Assembly (NCBI RefSeq): GCF_021190955.1
Contig: NZ_JAIOAO010000004.1
Location: 248,001 to 312,000, forward strand
Direction: 5' to 3'
DNA length: 64,000 nt
Source of the DNA: Parachryseolinea silvisoli
Lineage (GTDB): Bacteria > Bacteroidota > Bacteroidia > Cytophagales > Cyclobacteriaceae
This document shows positions 36,256-45,334 of the stretch, piece after piece. Position numbers and translations under genes: made by a program. The stretch's first letter is position 1, and each line of letters opens with the position of its first letter. The notes under the pieces were generated by a model, which saw only the letters and a list, made by a program, of their open reading frames with translations, searched no databases and was not told the origin of the DNA.

Positions 36256-37485
36256 TTACAAATTTACCTGAAATTGTAATCGGACCAGGCTTCCTTCTTG
36301 AAAATTAGAGGGACGCGCTGCGTCTACATATCGTCGGCTGGAAACAGTATACATGGCGACGACTTCAAAAGCCTTGAACGGCTGCCATTCGGCCCCGATC
36401 TCCCATTCATTCACACGATAGCTTCGCGCGTCGAGCTCGTGCTTTTTACCACCGTTATAATAATGGTGACGTACGAAGGGGATGAGTACGTGTTCTTGCA
36501 GACGGGCCATGTAAGACGCCATGACATACCCGCCCTTCAGGTCTTTTGATTGAATGGAGTTGGTGGCAGGATCGTACTCCGGGCCGGTGCCTACGTTGTA
36601 TTCGGCTGTGAGGCCAAAGGGCTGCGGATAGACCACCAGCGAGGCAGCTACACGCTGGTCAAGGTATTCAAAGTTGGGATTGGCACCGGCCACGCCTTCG
36701 GATACGGAGCCTACGACGGCTTTGCCCGTGTAGGCCTGTAAGCCCGGCTCGATATATTGCTCGCCAAACTGGAACGGGTAAGATACACGTGCCACCACGT
36801 GGGGTTGGTCGTTGCCCTCGTTGCGGTTAGCAGTCTGACCGTTGAAGAGGCCGAATCCTACAACACCATAGTCGCCGGAGCCTTTCAGTCCGGAACTCAC
36901 CAGGTAGGAAAAACGCTCGCGGATCTTTTTGGGCGCCCAGTAAACAAATACACCAATGTCCCGCTCATTGCTGAGCGCGCTGTTGATACCATCGTTGCGG
37001 TCGAGGGGAATACGGTTTTGGCTGGACTGCAGGTTCTCAAAACCGTAGGGCACTTTGCTTTGTCCAAAGCGCAGGCGCCATTGGTTGTCTTTGTCAAGCC
37101 CCACGTCGAAGTAAGCATCGCGGATCTGGGCAAAGTTCATGGCGCTGGACGAAGCCGACGAAGCAAAGTCGGGTTGGATGTATACATATACCCGTTCGTG
37201 TACCTGCCCGAATACGATTAGGCGAATGCGACGGAAGAAGAAGCCGTTGTCACCGCCCCACGATTTGTCGCACTGCTCACAGCCCAGGTCGGGGTTTGTT
37301 TCCAGCAGTTTGTTATAGCGTATTTGTGCGTAGCCGCGCAGACTGATCTTCCTAAACCATTCGATTGGCTTTGCTTTGCGCATTTTAACCGAGTCAGGAT
37401 CCTGCGCCACTATGTCGCCTAGGGGTAATACCCAGGCGAAGAAAACAAAGGGGAGAAGGTGGCGGACAGACGAGGTTCGCGGCAT
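36256..37485 (-). CDS. Phosphate-selective porin O/P-type outer-membrane porin
   Basis: 409 residues from ATG 37485. An upstream in-frame start at 37515 would add ten residues before the signal peptide and is less likely. The signal ends near GDIVAQD. The mature protein follows the OprO/OprP pattern: ISLRGYAQIRYNKLLE, FFFRRIRLIVFGQVHERVYVYIQPDFA, LRFGQSKVPYGFENLQSSQNR, and C-terminal strands ending RLQFQVNL. Members form trimeric anion channels, with phosphate or pyrophosphate specificity shown for the Pseudomonas proteins. The Pho-box-like repeats upstream (37523-37587) support phosphate control. Confidence 0.88.
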   Translation of the reverse strand: MPRTSSVRHLLPFVFFAWVLPLGDIVAQDPDSVKMRKAKPIEWFRKISLRGYAQIRYNKLLETNPDLGCEQCDKSWGGDNGFFFRRIRLIVFGQVHERVYVYIQPDFASSASSSAMNFAQIRDAYFDVGLDKDNQWRLRFGQSKVPYGFENLQSSQNRIPLDRNDGINSALSNERDIGVFVYWAPKKIRERFSYLVSSGLKGSGDYGVVGFGLFNGQTANRNEGNDQPHVVARVSYPFQFGEQYIEPGLQAYTGKAVVGSVSEGVAGANPNFEYLDQRVAASLVVYPQPFGLTAEYNVGTGPEYDPATNSIQSKDLKGGYVMASYMARLQEHVLIPFVRHHYYNGGKKHELDARSYRVNEWEIGAEWQPFKAFEVVAMYTVSSRRYVDAARPSNFQEGSLVRLQFQVNL

Positions 37486-37522
37486 GGTGGTGTAATTTGG
37501 ATGCAAAAGAACCACAGCCCGG

Positions 37523-37587
37523 GTAACAAACCGATAACATATAGATAACTTAACTAAATGATAAATAACGTAACATTAAGGTAACAT
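37523..37587. promoter_or_regulatory. 11-bp-phased direct repeats, Pho-box-like
   Basis: (G/A)TAAC repeats start at 37523, 37534 and 37545 (11-bp steps) and again at 37570 and 37581 (11 bp). The last pair is GTAACAT-TAAG-GTAACAT, two seven-base repeats with a four-base gap, which is the geometry of a PhoB box. It lies between the porin (minus) and luciferase-like oxidoreductase (plus) genes. An OmpR-type response regulator is the likely binder. Confidence 0.55.
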
Positions 37588-37716
37588 AGGAACTAAGCTA
37601 TGGGACGTTCCGTTGTGTTCTTTTCTATCCAACAGTATCAAATTTCCGGCTATGAACCTTTCGATTCTTGATAATTCGCTGTTTTTCAGATATGTAACAC
37701 TGATCGCGCAATAGCC

Positions 37717-38745
37717 ATGGCAGCACGATCTTTACGGCTTAGCATCTTAGATCAGTCTATTGTGCGCCAGGGCGGGACGGCAACACAGGCTATTGCCGAG
37801 ACGATTGAGACGGTCAGGTTGGCCGAGCAATTAGGCTATCACCGGTTTTGGGTATCCGAGCATCACAACTCCACGATGATTGCCGGTTCGACGTCGGAGG
37901 TATTGATGGTCAAGCTGGCGGACGAGACCCGCACGATCCGCATTGGCTCCGGCGGCATTATGTTGCCGAACCACAGCGCATTGAAGGTGGCGGAGAACTT
38001 TCGTATGCTGGAAACGCTTTTCCCCGGTCGTATTGACCTGGGTACGGGGCGCGCACCCGGCGGCGATCGCATTACGTCGTCGTTGTTAAACCCTTCCAAT
38101 AGATTTCGCGAAGAGGACTACCGTGAGCAGCTCGAGCACTTGTATGCTTATTTTCGCGACGAGGCCGGCACCGAGTACGGTCGATTGCTCGCCGTGCCAC
38201 AAAGCCCGGGTATACCGCAGCAATGGGTCCTGAGTAGCAGCGCCGGTGGTAGCAGTACCCTTGCCGCCCAGTTGGGACTGGGGTTGGTGATTGCCCGGTT
38301 CATCAATGGCCATGCCGGGCCCGAGCTGACAGAACAATACCGTAAACAGTTTCGTCCATCCGATCAGTTTCCCGAGCCTCAGGCAATGCTGGGCATCACG
38401 GTATTTTGCGCCGACACGGAAGAGAAGGCCAGCCAGCTGCGCAAGTTGAGTGACTATACATTGCTCATGTTTGAGCGAGGACGCTTTGAGCCCATCGGTC
38501 CCTACGAAGCAATTGCCAACTACCAGTTTTCAGCAGAGGAGCAGCTGCGCCTCGAACACAATCGGGGGCGCATCGTATCGGGTACACCCGGACAGGTAAA
38601 GGAACAGCTCACAGCGCTGGCCGATGCCTACGGTATAGACGAGATCATCGTCTCGACAATGACCTATGCCCAGCAGGACCGGCTGCGATCGTTTACGTTG
38701 CTGGCCGAAGCTTTTGGATTAACGCCGCCGGATAGTCAGCAATAA
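37717..38745 (+). CDS. Luciferase-like (LLM-class) flavin-dependent oxidoreductase
   Basis: 342 residues, a TIM-barrel bacterial-luciferase-like monooxygenase of the group 1 / MsnO8 type. The start is LRLSILDQSIVRQGGTATQAI, the family signature is RFWVSEHHN, and FPGRIDLGTGRAPGGD is present. It probably uses reduced FMN from a separate reductase, and the substrate is unknown. It is cytoplasmic, monocistronic, and divergent from the porin gene across the phased repeats. Confidence 0.92.
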   Translation: MAARSLRLSILDQSIVRQGGTATQAIAETIETVRLAEQLGYHRFWVSEHHNSTMIAGSTSEVLMVKLADETRTIRIGSGGIMLPNHSALKVAENFRMLETLFPGRIDLGTGRAPGGDRITSSLLNPSNRFREEDYREQLEHLYAYFRDEAGTEYGRLLAVPQSPGIPQQWVLSSSAGGSSTLAAQLGLGLVIARFINGHAGPELTEQYRKQFRPSDQFPEPQAMLGITVFCADTEEKASQLRKLSDYTLLMFERGRFEPIGPYEAIANYQFSAEEQLRLEHNRGRIVSGTPGQVKEQLTALADAYGIDEIIVSTMTYAQQDRLRSFTLLAEAFGLTPPDSQQ

Positions 38746-38891
38746 CGGGTGCGCTGCGCGCTATCTGCACCGTTGTGAAGAACCCGACAGTGCCCTGCCA
38801 CGGCATGCCGGTGTGTTCACGGCGACTGGTGTCGTGGCAATAACGATGTGTTTGCCTATATTTGCGTTTGCCTGTCGTGGCAAATTCCGTT

Positions 38892-39398
38892 ATGAAAAAA
38901 TTGAGAGGTACTCCGTCAGCGCGTTATATCGTTAAAAACCTCGTGGTATTGGCAGGGGTGTTTTCGGTGTTCGTGCTTCTGGTAAAAGCCAACACCGGGT
39001 ATGATTTACTTTTTAACAAACTCCTGCAGGAACGGGCAGCCCAGCAACAGTACGAAGACCTGAGCTACGACGATCGCCGGGAGATAAAACTGGGCTATAA
39101 TTTTACCTACCTGCAATTGCTGCGGTCAAGAACGCCGGAGACTGCAGTGATCCTGATGCCACCGGACAGTGTTTTTCGCAAGCCGGACGGCGAGCATGCG
39201 TTTATCGACTATTGGATTACCAACCGCGGATGGGCCAGCTATTTTGTATACCCACGCCGATTGGTCTACAGCGACGATCTCGGCGCCGGGTCGTCACACC
39301 TTCGTCCCACGCATGTAGCGATCGTTCACTACTGGGGATATGACAAGCTTGCGTATCCCGTAGACAAAAAATATCCGTATGATGTTATGCCCTTTTAA
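38892..39398 (+). CDS. Single-pass membrane protein of unknown function
   Basis: 168 residues from ATG 38892; the upstream TTG start is rejected. One N-terminal transmembrane helix (about 13-32, IVKNLVVLAGVFSVFVLLV) is followed by a periplasmic domain. That domain has LGYNFTYLQLLRSRTPETAVILMPPDSVF and a Tyr-rich end (HYWGYDKLAYPVDKKYPYD). The arrangement resembles the extracytoplasmic part of polysaccharide-assembly membrane proteins, but no family is recognised. It lies nine bases before the polytopic protein, so it is probably in an operon with it. Confidence 0.7.
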   Translation: MKKLRGTPSARYIVKNLVVLAGVFSVFVLLVKANTGYDLLFNKLLQERAAQQQYEDLSYDDRREIKLGYNFTYLQLLRSRTPETAVILMPPDSVFRKPDGEHAFIDYWITNRGWASYFVYPRRLVYSDDLGAGSSHLRPTHVAIVHYWGYDKLAYPVDKKYPYDVMPF

Positions 39399-39407
39399 TC
39401 CGTTGTT

Positions 39408-40790
39408 ATGGAAATAGCCGGCCTGTTTATCACGTTCCTGTTTGGCGTCGCCATCGTTAATCTGCTAGCCTACCAACTTCCTGTTGGGGAGAAAATGGGC
39501 TACGCCTGGCCCGTTGGCCTCGGGGCCAATGCGCTGCTGATGTTTGTGCTCGACCTGTGCGGCGTATCCCTGCGGCACGTTGCCCTGGTACTGGCAATCG
39601 AGCTGGTACTGATAATGGTGCTGGCGGTATATATCCTGCGACGGTATCGACCCCCTGTACAGATAAAGAGCTTATTGGAAAGGCTCTTTCCGATAAACCT
39701 GGCCTGGATATTCCTCGTGGGCATCGCAGTGTTCCTGGTATATGTTGTCACTGCGCGGGCGTTGTTCTGGCCCGTATATATTTACGACAGTATCTACGGA
39801 TTTGACTTTGTGGCGAAGGCCGTGGCGCAGGAGGGGACCTTACACAACGCGATCTTTGATCCGCAACACCCGCTCTATAGCCTGCGCAGCCTGTACCCGC
39901 CACTGGTGGCGCTTAACTTTGCCTTTGTGTACCTGCTGGGTTTTGAGACCTCCCACGTCGTCGTCGTGATATTTTATGCATCGCTGGCCGTCTCTTTATA
40001 TGCCTTCCTGACGCGGGTCACGACACACCTGGGCGCGGCTTTTTATACTGTCTTGTTCTTATCTGTGCCCGAACTGTTCAACTTCGCATCGCTGTCATCG
40101 TCCAATCCCATTTGCGCATACTATTGTGCCGTCGGCCTGCTGGCGTTGTGGCGTGCCGTCGATACGTCGTCTCACGCGGACCTGCGCATTGGGAGCGTGT
40201 TAATCGTGCTGGCCTTGTGGACGCGCCCCGAGGCGATTGTGTTTTCCGTAGTAGCAGGCGGGTTGGTGCTGTGGTGGAGTATCCGGCAAAAACGCGTCTG
40301 GTCGGTGCTGATCTTTGGCGCTGCCTGTCTGGTCTTCTGGGGTAGTTGGCAAGCCTATCTGCACGGTGTGCTGCAGGTAACGGGTGATCAGCCCATGGAC
40401 TTCATGCTCACCTGGGATGCCGGCAAGCTCTCCCGTATGTGGAGCCGTGTGCTGGAAGTGACCTTTCATGGGGCGTATTATGGTGCCGTGGTGTATTTGT
40501 TCGTGGCGATCGTGTTCCTGAATATACCTTACTTCGGAAAACAACGGCAGACACTACCCCTACTGGGTATCATCGCAGTCGCGTGGTTACTTTATTTGTT
40601 GGTATTCTATCAGCTGGATACGGACTTTATGCCGGACTCTACGGACTGGATCGGCGACGCATACCGCCGAGGGCTGTTTAACTTCATCCCGTTAATGTTA
40701 TTATATTGTGCGGCCAGCATATGGAGCCGTACGGTGTTTGAATTTGTCGAACGGTGGCTGGCGACTGACAAACCCCCTGTCGTAGAATGA
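39408..40790 (+). CDS. Polytopic membrane protein, glycosyltransferase GT-C-like
   Basis: 460 residues with about eleven predicted transmembrane helices. A loop after the fourth or fifth helix (PVYIYDSIYGFDFVAKAVAQEG to YSLRSLYPPLVALNFAFVYLLG) carries Asp, Tyr and Pro residues like the first periplasmic loop of lipid-linked-sugar glycosyltransferases (PMT/ArnT type). It likely transfers sugars from a polyprenyl carrier in the periplasm. The assignment rests on topology and the loop, not a definite motif. It overlaps the next gene by four bases (ATGA). Confidence 0.68.
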   Translation: MEIAGLFITFLFGVAIVNLLAYQLPVGEKMGYAWPVGLGANALLMFVLDLCGVSLRHVALVLAIELVLIMVLAVYILRRYRPPVQIKSLLERLFPINLAWIFLVGIAVFLVYVVTARALFWPVYIYDSIYGFDFVAKAVAQEGTLHNAIFDPQHPLYSLRSLYPPLVALNFAFVYLLGFETSHVVVVIFYASLAVSLYAFLTRVTTHLGAAFYTVLFLSVPELFNFASLSSSNPICAYYCAVGLLALWRAVDTSSHADLRIGSVLIVLALWTRPEAIVFSVVAGGLVLWWSIRQKRVWSVLIFGAACLVFWGSWQAYLHGVLQVTGDQPMDFMLTWDAGKLSRMWSRVLEVTFHGAYYGAVVYLFVAIVFLNIPYFGKQRQTLPLLGIIAVAWLLYLLVFYQLDTDFMPDSTDWIGDAYRRGLFNFIPLMLLYCAASIWSRTVFEFVERWLATDKPPVVE

Positions 40791-41350
40791 GAAATATCGT
40801 TGGTATGCTGTTGTTGCTGATGGCCTGCGCCGGTCCGAAGCGGTTGCTTCACCGGTCAGCATCGGTTGGCGGGTTTACAACATGGCAAACGGGTCACGAT
40901 GCTCAAACCGTACAGCGCATCCCGGCCACCGGTACAAATGCGTTGGTCCAGCAGAACGATTCCACCTGGATGCAGGTGAAATTCGATGTACGGGAATATG
41001 GAGAAGTATCGTTTCCGCTGGCAAACACGCCGCCGGATGTGGAGGCGCCCCGTGTCGATCTTTCCGGCAGCAACGCTATACGCATCACGTACAAAGCAAA
41101 CCAGACCTTCCTTGTTCAGTTGCGTCAGACGGGGGTGCACGGCGGAATTCAAAATCATATCGAGTTACCGGCGTCGGCAAAGAGCACAACCGTGACAGTG
41201 CCCTTTACGCAGTTTACCGGTGGACTGAAACCACTCGACCTGACCGATGTCGCCAAGTTCAATTTTGCATTCTTATCCAACAACGTCGCCGCGGGCTATG
41301 CCGAACTGTTCGTTTACGATGTGGTCATTGACCATTATACAGCGCCCTGA
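40787..41350 (+). CDS. Lipoprotein with a carbohydrate-binding-like jelly roll
   Basis: 187 residues. The short lipoprotein signal ends LLLMAC, with Cys14. The rest resembles the CBM11/CIA30-type jelly roll (RVDLSGSNAIRITYKANQTFLVQLRQ, STTVTVPFTQFTGGLKPLDLTDVAKFNFAF, YAELFVYDVVIDHY). Such domains bind glycans or act as chaperones. It is translationally coupled to the GT-C-like membrane protein, suggesting a three-gene unit (38892-41350) that builds or holds a surface glycan. It converges on the FUSC gene only six bases away. Confidence 0.72.
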   Translation: MRNIVGMLLLLMACAGPKRLLHRSASVGGFTTWQTGHDAQTVQRIPATGTNALVQQNDSTWMQVKFDVREYGEVSFPLANTPPDVEAPRVDLSGSNAIRITYKANQTFLVQLRQTGVHGGIQNHIELPASAKSTTVTVPFTQFTGGLKPLDLTDVAKFNFAFLSNNVAAGYAELFVYDVVIDHYTAP

Positions 41351-41356
41351 CAAGGA

Positions 41357-42421
41357 CTATTCTTTTAGCTTCGACAAGATCACCTTTGTTTTTCGGAGTT
41401 GCCTCGTCGCAGCAAACTGCAGTTTTTCATTGTAGAGGATCCATCCCCCCAGTGAGCCCATGGCGCTGCCCAGGAAGATGTCGATGAACCGCGTGGCGAG
41501 CAACGTATTCGGATCACTCGCCAATGCAGCCCCTGACTCTGCCAGGAAGATGGTGAGCACGGTGATGAAAATGACGGCTAGCCCATAGTTGCGTACCACC
41601 AGGATCTCGACGATAATCTGCAACAAGACAATGCTCAGACACAGTACTGGCACCGGCGGATGGAGCAAGAGGATAGCCCATGTTAACACAAGCCCGACAA
41701 AGGTTCCCAGAATACGTTGCACACTGCGCTGCCAGATGTGTTTGACGCTGACACCCTGCATGACGGCGGCGCAGGAAGTAGGGATCCAATAGGGGTTGTC
41801 AAGCTTTAAGAGGCGGCCGGCGAGCAATGCGGCGCCGACAAAGAAGCCGAATGTTATAGATTCGATGAGGTTTACGTACCGGCTCTTCGCCACCGTGATG
41901 GTTTCAGGCGTTGCCGGCATGCGTCTGTTCATCAACAGGAAAAACAAGAAGGCCAGGAGGCAGGAGGTCATCGTGCCAATGCCTACCAGGCCAATGCGGT
42001 GCGGCACGATGGCCAGGTCGTGTGGCAGGCACACGGCCACCGAAGCGATCATGATAAAGAAGAAGTTGCCGGGTGGCTTGTTCATCTTGAGGTAAAACAG
42101 CGCCAGGTGAACGGTGGAGGCATATATACCGAGAATGAGGCACGACCACAACGGATGGAAACTGGCAATGGCGCCGATCGTAAACGACACCATCAAACCA
42201 AACGAGCAGGCCATGAGCTTTATCAGCTGGTTGGCCACTTGTTGTTGAACCTGCAGGTATAAGATCACCAAACCGGCCATCGACGCCAGCTTGCCGTCGA
42301 CGAGGTGGCCTGTATAATAGCCGGCTAATACCGGTATGCCTACACACAGGCCGGCCAGCACGGGCAAATGCCATGTGCGATCGGTTTTCTTAAATTCAAC
42401 CAGCTCGCGGAATAGCTTCAT
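41357..42421 (-). CDS. FUSC-family membrane transporter-like protein
   Basis: 354 residues. Two blocks of transmembrane helices separated by a cytoplasmic region near 170-190 (MNRRMPATPETITVAKSRY) and the pattern YWIPTSCAAVMQGVSVKHIWQRSVQRILGT are typical of the fusaric-acid-resistance/YccS/aromatic acid exporter superfamily. It is an inner-membrane exporter of small organic acids or toxins by family, and the substrate is unknown. It starts one base after the arginase-fold gene stop, so the two form an operon. Confidence 0.88.
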   Translation of the reverse strand: MKLFRELVEFKKTDRTWHLPVLAGLCVGIPVLAGYYTGHLVDGKLASMAGLVILYLQVQQQVANQLIKLMACSFGLMVSFTIGAIASFHPLWSCLILGIYASTVHLALFYLKMNKPPGNFFFIMIASVAVCLPHDLAIVPHRIGLVGIGTMTSCLLAFLFFLLMNRRMPATPETITVAKSRYVNLIESITFGFFVGAALLAGRLLKLDNPYWIPTSCAAVMQGVSVKHIWQRSVQRILGTFVGLVLTWAILLLHPPVPVLCLSIVLLQIIVEILVVRNYGLAVIFITVLTIFLAESGAALASDPNTLLATRFIDIFLGSAMGSLGGWILYNEKLQFAATRQLRKTKVILSKLKE

Positions 42422-42422
42422 A

Positions 42423-43250
42423 TCATGAAACGATTCGTTTAATCACCTCTACAGCGACTTCGGGTATGCGTGCATTTGGATCAAGGGAAGGATCGTAGGC
42501 AGTGATACCTACGCCGGCAATAGTATAACGGCGGCGGATGCTGTCGATGGCATGGTACAAGGTTTCCGGCGACAAGCCACCCGGCGTGCTGTATTCGTTA
42601 ACCTGGGCATAGTCAGGATCGAGCACATCCAGGTCAAGGTGCAGGTATACTGCGTGCACGGGAAGCGTGAAATCGTCAAACGCGTTTTCGGGTTGGGCGA
42701 GGGTGGCAGGGGTGATCAACCGTACGGCGGAGGCTGCCAGCCGATGGGCTTCCAGGGCGTCGACGTCGCGGGCGCCGGCCAGGATGATCTTGTCTTCTGC
42801 CACGGGGGCATAGCCGGGAATCGATTCGGCCAGTTGTGTCCAGCATTGTCCGGCGACAATCGACAGCGCCATGCCGTCGAGGAAGCCACCGATGGTGGTC
42901 TCGGGTGTGTTAAAGTCGCCGTGGCAATCAAACCAGATCACGCCCAGGTCTTCCTGCAGGCCGCTGAGTGTGCCCAGTGCGGCAGCATTACAATTTCCGC
43001 TGAACACGATGGGAAACTCTCCCCGTTGTTTGGCTTCGGCCACCTGCTTCGCCACGGCACGGGCCACGGCAAAGCTCGTGGTGACCTCGGTAAAGAACGG
43101 CGCGTCGACAAAGACCTCGGCCTTCCGGGCGCTATGCCCCCATGCGGGTAACTGTTGTGCAACGGCATCGATCAGGATGGGCGGCCCTACGGCCAGGCGT
43201 TTACGGTGATGACCACTGTCATACGGTACGGAAAGGAGGCATGTTTTCAT
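42423..43250 (-). CDS. Arginase/ureohydrolase-fold protein with an altered metal site
   Basis: 275 residues from ATG 43250; a 20-residue upstream extension is rejected because KTCLLSVPYDSG is the natural start. Two of the three arginase-family metal motifs are present: WFDCHGDFN (Asp, His, Asp ligands) and HLDLDVLDPD. The usual GGDHS motif reads SGNCNAALG, so the first manganese-ligand His is replaced by Asn. It may be a one-metal or divergent hydrolase acting on a guanidino or other amidine substrate. It is cotranscribed with the FUSC transporter, so the substrate or product may be exported. It should not be called arginase. Confidence 0.85.
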   Translation of the reverse strand: MKTCLLSVPYDSGHHRKRLAVGPPILIDAVAQQLPAWGHSARKAEVFVDAPFFTEVTTSFAVARAVAKQVAEAKQRGEFPIVFSGNCNAAALGTLSGLQEDLGVIWFDCHGDFNTPETTIGGFLDGMALSIVAGQCWTQLAESIPGYAPVAEDKIILAGARDVDALEAHRLAASAVRLITPATLAQPENAFDDFTLPVHAVYLHLDLDVLDPDYAQVNEYSTPGGLSPETLYHAIDSIRRRYTIAGVGITAYDPSLDPNARIPEVAVEVIKRIVS

Positions 43251-43605
43251 AAAACAAAGGTACAAAAATGCAAAAGGGCATAAAAGCCGTTCCGTAAGCT
43301 TGCGGTGCATGGATTGATCGGGTCATTTCTCCCATCGGTAAAAATTATGACGAATGGTTTTGATTGGAAAAATCTAAAGTAGAATTTTGTTTTATTAATT
43401 GTAAACGTTACGTTTAATAATATAATTAATATTTCTGATAACTGGCTACGTATAACGCGTGAAATAGCAAGGGGCTACAGCCCGAAGATGTATTTCGGTA
43501 CGAAAGCAAACAGGTAACGATGGGTGGTGCAGAAAAGGTGTCAGTTAAAATTTGTGTTTTATTAATTGTATTTGGTACAAGAAATAGTATAATGATATAA
43601 CCACT
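43251..43605 (+). promoter_or_regulatory. araB control region with repeated operator-like element
   Basis: About 350 AT-rich bases with no gene. The 14-mer TTTTATTAATTGTA occurs at 43390-43403 and again at 43557-43570. The second copy continues as TTGTA-TTTGG-TACAA (43566-43580), a perfect inverted repeat. The first continues as TTGTA-AACGT-TACGT (43399-43413), a degenerate version. The same inverted repeat precedes the GH51 gene (48433-48447). These are probable sites for the Nudix-type regulator encoded at 47645. Confidence 0.6.
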
Positions 43606-45321
43606 ATGGCGCACGATTCATTGGTGATCGGAATTGACTTTGGAACGGACTCGGTTCGTTCCATGCTGGTAAATGCCACGAACGGAGAAGAGCTCGCGAC
43701 GAGCGTATTTTATTATCCGCGCTGGCGCGACGGCCTGTATTGCGACCCGGCGACGAATCAGTTCCGGCAACACCCGAAAGATTACATCGAAGGGCTTGAG
43801 TATACGGTCCGCGCGTGCCTGGCACAGGCGGGTGGTAATGCGCCGGCTCACGTCAAAGGCATCAGCATAGACACCACGGGGTCGACGCCCGTCGCGGTCG
43901 ACCGCACCGGTACGCCGCTGGCGCTGACGGCCGGCTTTGAAGAGAACCCGCACGCTATGTTTCTCTTGTGGAAAGACCATACGTCCGTCGGCGAGGCCGC
44001 CGAGATTAATTCGCATGCGCAGGTATTTGGCGGCAACTATTTACAATACGTCGGCGGCATATACTCGTCGGAATGGTACTGGGCCAAACTGCTGCGCACC
44101 TTGCGTGCAGACGCCGCGGTGCGCGAGGCGTGCTATACCTGGGTGGAACACTGCGATTGGATACCCTTCCTGCTGACCGGTGGGCAACACGCCGACGCAA
44201 TAAAACGTGGTGTATGCGCCGCCGGACACAAAGGCTTGTGGTCCGCCGCGTTTGACGGCTATCCACCCGAAGACTTTTTTACTTCACTCGACCCGCTGTT
44301 GAAAGGATATGTGCAGACGTTGGGGCGCACTACCTACACGGCCTCACACGCGGCGGGCCGGCTAAGCTCCGCATGGGCAGCGCGGCTGGGGTTGTCGACG
44401 AATGTTGTTGTGGGGATTGGTGCATTTGACTGCCACATGGGCGCGGTAGGTGGCCAGATCGAGCCATATTATCTCAGCAAGGTCATGGGTACCTCTACCT
44501 GCGACATGATGGTGATCCCCCACCAGGATATGGAGAACAAGCTGATCAGCGGTATCTGCGGTCAGGTGGATGGATCGATATTGCCGGGCATGATCGGACT
44601 GGAGGCCGGGCAATCGGCTTTTGGCGATGTATATGCCTGGTATAAAAAACTATTGCTGTGGCCGGTGGAGACCTTGCTGGAAAGCTCTTCGCTGGTGCCC
44701 CCGGAAACAGCCCGGCAGCTAAAGACCGAGCTGGGCGACAAACTCATCGCCACGCTTGCGGCACAAGCGGCATTACTTCCGCTGGACGAGCACGACGAGC
44801 TGGCCGTCGACTGGCTCAATGGCCGGCGCACGCCGGATGCAAATCAAATGCTGACCGGCGGACTAATGGGCTTAAGCCTGGGCAGCGATGCGCCGGCATT
44901 GTTCAAAGCCTGGGTGGAGGCCACGTGTTTTGGCGCGAAGGCCATTGCCGACCGCTTCCAATACGAAGGTATACCGGTAAAAGGGATCATCGCCCTGGGT
45001 GGCGTGGCGCGCAAGGCGCCGTATGTCATGCAGGTGATGGCCAATGTCATGAACAAATCCATCCGCATCCATCGCTCGGAACAGACTTGTGCCCTGGGGG
45101 CGGCAATGTTCGCCGCCACGGCCGCCGGAATACACCCCTCCGTAGAGGTGGCTATGCAGGCGATGGGGCAGGGGTTTGACCTTGCCTTCGAGCCGCAACC
45201 GGCGACTGTGGACTACTATCAATCACGGTATAAAAAATATCAGGCCTTTGGCGCGATGATCGAACAGTCGGTTCAACCCGTACAGGCCGATTCACAACGT
45301 GTACAGGGAGCCTTCGCCTAA
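43606..45321 (+). CDS. araB: Ribulokinase
   Basis: 571 residues, a FGGY-family kinase. The ATP/sugar fold signature is near the N-terminus (VIGIDFGTDSVRSMLV), with ISIDTTGSTPVAVD, LLWKDHT, and GIGAFDCHMGAVGG in the second half. It phosphorylates L-ribulose to L-ribulose 5-phosphate in the cytoplasm. Length and motifs fit AraB rather than xylulokinase. First gene of araB-araD-araA-Nudix regulator, with the operator-like repeats immediately upstream. Confidence 0.95.
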   Translation: MAHDSLVIGIDFGTDSVRSMLVNATNGEELATSVFYYPRWRDGLYCDPATNQFRQHPKDYIEGLEYTVRACLAQAGGNAPAHVKGISIDTTGSTPVAVDRTGTPLALTAGFEENPHAMFLLWKDHTSVGEAAEINSHAQVFGGNYLQYVGGIYSSEWYWAKLLRTLRADAAVREACYTWVEHCDWIPFLLTGGQHADAIKRGVCAAGHKGLWSAAFDGYPPEDFFTSLDPLLKGYVQTLGRTTYTASHAAGRLSSAWAARLGLSTNVVVGIGAFDCHMGAVGGQIEPYYLSKVMGTSTCDMMVIPHQDMENKLISGICGQVDGSILPGMIGLEAGQSAFGDVYAWYKKLLLWPVETLLESSSLVPPETARQLKTELGDKLIATLAAQAALLPLDEHDELAVDWLNGRRTPDANQMLTGGLMGLSLGSDAPALFKAWVEATCFGAKAIADRFQYEGIPVKGIIALGGVARKAPYVMQVMANVMNKSIRIHRSEQTCALGAAMFAATAAGIHPSVEVAMQAMGQGFDLAFEPQPATVDYYQSRYKKYQAFGAMIEQSVQPVQADSQRVQGAFA

Positions 45322-45334
45322 TGTATAGCCTGCC

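Noticed and set aside
38755-38795. Hairpin AACGG-G-TGC / GCACCGTT after the luciferase-like gene, considered as a terminator
   Set aside because: The stem has a bulge and a 14-base loop and no T tract follows.
42423-43310. Annotation of this gene as arginase or agmatinase
   Set aside because: The GGDHS histidine ligand is replaced (SGNCN), so a specific ureohydrolase activity is not supported.
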